Below are positions 5,250 to 7,772 of a stretch of 7,772 bases of DNA, piece by piece. Both the position numbers and the translations under genes were made by a program. Source of the DNA: Bacteroidales bacterium. Lineage in GTDB: Bacteria; Bacteroidota; Bacteroidia; Bacteroidales; Muribaculaceae. Positions within the stretch are counted from its first letter, which is position 1, and every line of letters starts with the position of its first letter. The notes below the pieces were generated by a model, which made no database searches, was not told the origin of the DNA, and saw only the letters and a program-made list of their open reading frames with translations. The stretch is from assembly GCA_019415705.1 (NCBI GenBank), contig DXYS01000037.1:1-7772 (forward strand), written 5' to 3'.

Positions 5250-5257
5250 TATATTTG
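5250..5257 (+). promoter_or_regulatory. -7 promoter element of the nitroreductase gene
   Basis: TATATTTG matches TAnnTTTG and lies 17 nt before the ATG at 5275. This is almost the same spacing as for the preceding gene and implies a very short leader. No TTTG is found at the usual -33 distance. No terminator is visible between 5210 and 5250, so readthrough from the upstream gene is possible. Confidence 0.6.
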
Positions 5258-5274
5258 GGGCTAAAATTTAGGCT

Positions 5275-6072
5275 ATGCTCGATTTCCGCAAACTTAAGTC
5301 GGCGATTGACGTGCGGCGGTCTGTCCGCACTTTTGAGCCGCACTGCGTCACTGATGCAGACAGACATAAATTTGACGAAGACAGCGCCGAGGCGATAGAG
5401 TTGTGCGGAGCTGTCGGCACGGCACGAATAGTCGTGCTTGATTTCGCCGACGACAATACGGCTCCCGGCCGTATGGCGACCTACGGTTTTATCAAGGGCG
5501 CGCGTACATATTTCGTGCTGCTTGTCAAGGCCGATGCTGATGATGCGGTCTGCCGTCGGGCGGCTGCCGCGATGGAGCTGATGGTCTTGGACGCCGTGTC
5601 AGTCGGTTATGGCACATGTTGGATCGGAGGCACGTTCAGTCGTTCGACATTCGGAGGGCTTGCCTCGCAGGGCGATGACGAACGCATTGTCGCAGTCATT
5701 GCCGTAGGCAGAGAGGCAAAACCGGGTTTTGCAGAGCGCGTTATACGTGCAGTGTCAGGCTCGCGCGATAAGGACGGGCGTCCGCGCCGACGCGATTTTG
5801 ACAGTATGTTTATAAGCGGTGACGGCTCCGGAACAGACAGCCGTGTGCATGCCGCGTTGTGTGATGTCAGGATGGCGCCGTCGTCGACAAATTCGCAGCC
5901 GTGGCGCGCGACGATGTTTGACGGAGGGCGTCGTGTCGTGTTTGAGGCTGCGACACACAACTCATATACTCAGACCGACATGGGGATAGCCCTTTGCCAT
6001 TTCGCGCTCGGCCTGTGGCCCCGGCGTGTTGACTTTGATACGCAGATGACGGCAGTCGTTGATTTGGACTAA
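5275..6072 (+). CDS. TM1586-like nitroreductase-family protein (putative FMN oxidoreductase)
   Basis: The nitroreductase fold binds FMN and uses NAD(P)H to reduce nitro compounds, quinones or related substrates in the cytoplasm; the physiological substrate here is unknown. The 265 residues match the single-chain type with two related halves. Near the N-terminus is the phosphate-binding motif RRSVRTF (14-20). At 111-119 is GYGTCWIGG, the usual nitroreductase signature. At 201-211 is APSSTNSQPWR, the PSxxNxQPWR motif that contacts FMN in this family. The first half has helices rich in Ala and Met (94-108). The ATG is preceded by a -7 element and is the first in frame. Its stop (TAA, 6070-6072) overlaps the folB stop on the other strand. 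No partner gene is evident. Family assignment is fairly firm; substrate is not. Confidence 0.85.
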   Translation: MLDFRKLKSAIDVRRSVRTFEPHCVTDADRHKFDEDSAEAIELCGAVGTARIVVLDFADDNTAPGRMATYGFIKGARTYFVLLVKADADDAVCRRAAAAMELMVLDAVSVGYGTCWIGGTFSRSTFGGLASQGDDERIVAVIAVGREAKPGFAERVIRAVSGSRDKDGRPRRRDFDSMFISGDGSGTDSRVHAALCDVRMAPSSTNSQPWRATMFDGGRRVVFEAATHNSYTQTDMGIALCHFALGLWPRRVDFDTQMTAVVDLD

Positions 6073-6452
6073 AAGTCAATGGTGACCGATGCTGAGGCGA
6101 GCTGCGCGGATATTGGCGGTGCTATTTTGGAGACTTTCACATAGCCCGACGCGATGGCCGGCCACCGCGTCAAAAGCGCCCCGGCGATGCGCCCGGCGAC
6201 ATGTTCGAGCAACTGTGACGGAATTTTCATTTCCTTTTTGATTATGTCGACAATTTCGGCATAACTTATCGTGTCGTCTAATCCGTCGCTGACAGCGGCT
6301 ATGACTGACGGCGGATAGCAGACCGCAACCGAGACCTCAAATTCGTTGCCGACAGTCTGCTCCTGTGTTGAGACGCCGTGAAAGGCGTAAAGCCTCACAC
6401 GGTCGACCTCGATGGTCACAGACGCTTTCCTAATGCGTTCGGCGGGAGTCAT
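6069..6452 (-). CDS. folB: Dihydroneopterin aldolase
   Basis: Cleaves 7,8-dihydroneopterin to 6-hydroxymethyl-7,8-dihydropterin and glycolaldehyde in folate biosynthesis. The 127 residues are close to the usual 120. Motifs are LYAFHGVSTQEQTVG (21-35), TISYAEIVDII (61-71), LLEHVAGRIA (81-90) and KVSKIAPPI (106-114). Aligned with the S. aureus enzyme, Glu31, Tyr64, Glu83 and Lys109 take the places of active-site Glu22, Tyr54, Glu74 and Lys100 with nearly the same spacing. The N-terminus is about 10 residues longer than usual. The ATG overlaps the RNase R stop as ATGA, which points to translational coupling and a shared mRNA. The stop TAG (6069-6071) overlaps the convergent nitroreductase stop, so there is no intergenic terminator. 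Confidence 0.95.
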   Translation of the reverse strand: MTPAERIRKASVTIEVDRVRLYAFHGVSTQEQTVGNEFEVSVAVCYPPSVIAAVSDGLDDTISYAEIVDIIKKEMKIPSQLLEHVAGRIAGALLTRWPAIASGYVKVSKIAPPISAQLASASVTIDF

Positions 6453-7772
6453 TTGCGGCGGCGCGACTGGCGTGAGCCCGAGCCGGCGCGCTCGCGGCGC
6501 TCGCGCTTCGATTTGCTTTTATTGCGGTCGCCTTTGAGAGCTTGAGCGACAGACGGTGCGGCGAGTGTATCTAATGACCGCGGCGGATTTTTCTCGTCGA
6601 CGATGACAAAGTCTAACTGCTTGCGGTCTAAGTTGGCGCGTGCAACCTGCACCGTGATGCGGTCGCCGAGACGGTAGCGGTGGTTGTTGCGGCGTCCGAC
6701 GAGGGCATAGTTGCGTTCGTCGTAGTCATAGAAGTCGTCGGCGAGGTCACGCACGGGCACGAGTCCCTCGCATTTGTTCTCGTCCAACTCTACATACAGA
6801 CCCCACTCGGTGACACCCGAGATGACGCCGTCGTAGACTTCGCCCAAGTGGTCGGCCATGTACTCAACCTGCTTGAACTTGATCGAGGCGCGCTCGGCGT
6901 TGGCGGCGAGCTGCTCCTGTGCCGACGAGTGCTTACATTCGTCCTCCAATTTCTCGATGTTGACACTGCGTCCGCCGTTGAGATAGCGGTCAAGCAGACG
7001 GTGCACCATCATGTCGGGGTAGCGGCGGATAGGCGACGTGAAGTGAGTGTAGTAGTCAAATCCGAGACCGTAGTGGCCGATGTTTTCGGTCGTATAGACG
7101 GCTTTTGCCATAGAGCGGATGGCAAGTGTCGACAGCAGGTTTTCCTCGCCTTTGCCCTTGACGTCCTCGAGCATGCGGTTGAGCGATTTGTTGACCTCTT
7201 TGGCCGAGCCTGACGCTTTGATTTTGTAGCCGAAGGCGCGCGCGAGCTTGGCGAGGTCTTCGATGCGCTGTTCGTCTGGCTGGTCGTGTACGCGGTAGAC
7301 AAAAGCTTTTGGTTTCTGACGCCCGTGTTTGATGCCTATGGCCGAGGCTACGGTGCGGTTGGCGAGCAGCATGAACTCCTCAATCAACTTGTTGGCGTCT
7401 TTTGACTCCTTGAAGTAGACTCCGGTCGGGTGGCCTGTCTCGTCGATGTCAAATCTGACCTCGACGCGGTCAAAATCTATCGACCCGTTATCGTAGCGGC
7501 GCTCGCGCAGAAGTTTGGCGAGTGTGTCGAGCGTGAGTATCTCGTCGGCATAATCGCCTTTGCCGGTTTCGATGACCTCCTGTGCCTCTTCGTATGTGAA
7601 TCGTCGGTTTGAGCGCGTTACTGTTCGGGCGATGCGCGAATTGATGACCTTGGCGTTTTTATCCATTTCGAAGATGACCGAGAACGTCAGTTTGTCTTCG
7701 TCGGGACGCAGCGAGCAGATGCCGTTGCTCAGATGCTCGGGGAGCATCGGCACGACGCGGTCGACGAGATAG
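6449..7772 (-). CDS. rnr: Ribonuclease R, C-terminal part (N-terminus beyond window edge)
   Basis: A processive 3'-to-5' exoribonuclease that degrades structured RNA. About 440 residues are visible, read from the right edge; the frame stays open through YLVDRVVPMLPEHLSN, a core RNB motif, so the edge truncates the gene and GTG 7753 is not the start. The RNB catalytic domain continues with NGICSL, IKHGRQKPKAFVYRVHD and FTSPIRRYPDMMVHRLL (around 7000-7042). An S1 RNA-binding domain lies at about 6599-6847 (GEVYDGVISGVTEWGLYVEL). The last 25 residues form a Lys/Arg/Ser-rich tail ending RQSRRRK, typical of RNase R rather than RNase II. The metal-binding aspartates of RNB motif I should lie just outside the window. 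It runs directly into folB with a 4-nt ATGA overlap. Confidence 0.95.
   Translation of the reverse strand, partial: YLVDRVVPMLPEHLSNGICSLRPDEDKLTFSVIFEMDKNAKVINSRIARTVTRSNRRFTYEEAQEVIETGKGDYADEILTLDTLAKLLRERRYDNGSIDFDRVEVRFDIDETGHPTGVYFKESKDANKLIEEFMLLANRTVASAIGIKHGRQKPKAFVYRVHDQPDEQRIEDLAKLARAFGYKIKASGSAKEVNKSLNRMLEDVKGKGEENLLSTLAIRSMAKAVYTTENIGHYGLGFDYYTHFTSPIRRYPDMMVHRLLDRYLNGGRSVNIEKLEDECKHSSAQEQLAANAERASIKFKQVEYMADHLGEVYDGVISGVTEWGLYVELDENKCEGLVPVRDLADDFYDYDERNYALVGRRNNHRYRLGDRITVQVARANLDRKQLDFVIVDEKNPPRSLDTLAAPSVAQALKGDRNKSKSKRERRERAGSGSRQSRRRK

Noticed and set aside
6680..7213. Plus-strand 177-codon frame opposite rnr.
   Set aside because: It is a mirror frame of the RNase R coding sequence, and the minus-strand product has unmistakable RNB and S1 motifs.

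Overview
The window looks like chromosomal DNA from a Bacteroidales bacterium of moderately high GC, possibly of the Muribaculaceae type (family-level placement is inference). The main evidence is promoter grammar: TAnnTTTG -7 elements of the Bacteroidetes primary sigma factor sit upstream of almost every gene. Starts lack Shine-Dalgarno sequences and are preceded by A/T-rich leaders. The proteins also fit that group: a pseudouridine synthase with a long Arg-Gln-Gly-Gly-rich N-terminal tail, a DUF4172-type Fic protein and a TM1586-like nitroreductase.

Left part (1-2480, minus strand): an RluB/RsuA-family rRNA pseudouridine synthase, C-terminus cut by the left edge, with an N-terminal low-complexity tail of about 190 residues. 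It has a long, C-rich, G-poor leader. Upstream of it lies a complete bacterial ferritin with all ferroxidase residues, its own promoter and a strong intrinsic terminator.

Middle part (2540-5210, plus strand): tRNA-Gly(CCC) with its promoter. About 390 bp without a protein gene follow, containing a promoter, several strong complementarities and an intrinsic terminator with a GTGA tetraloop, so probably a small RNA. Next is a fic gene (AMP transferase with an N-terminal inhibitory motif and a C-terminal winged helix), bracketed by two 47-bp copies of a double-hairpin repeat. A REP/BIME-like palindromic pair with GTAG heads comes next, then an unrecognised 180-residue protein whose promoter carries a tandem direct repeat. 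This stretch is visibly more AT-rich and repeat-laden than its surroundings and is the accessory part of the window.

Right part (5250-7772): a TM1586-like nitroreductase (plus) converges on a minus-strand rnr-folB pair. The nitroreductase and folB stop codons overlap, and the rnr stop overlaps the folB start (ATGA). RNase R is cut at its N-terminus by the right edge.

The most promising items for follow-up are the repeat pair around fic (one copy touches the fic promoter), the candidate small RNA next to it, the BIME-like element, and the direct repeats in the promoter of the unknown gene. Nothing could be searched or folded by software; all structures were read by eye.
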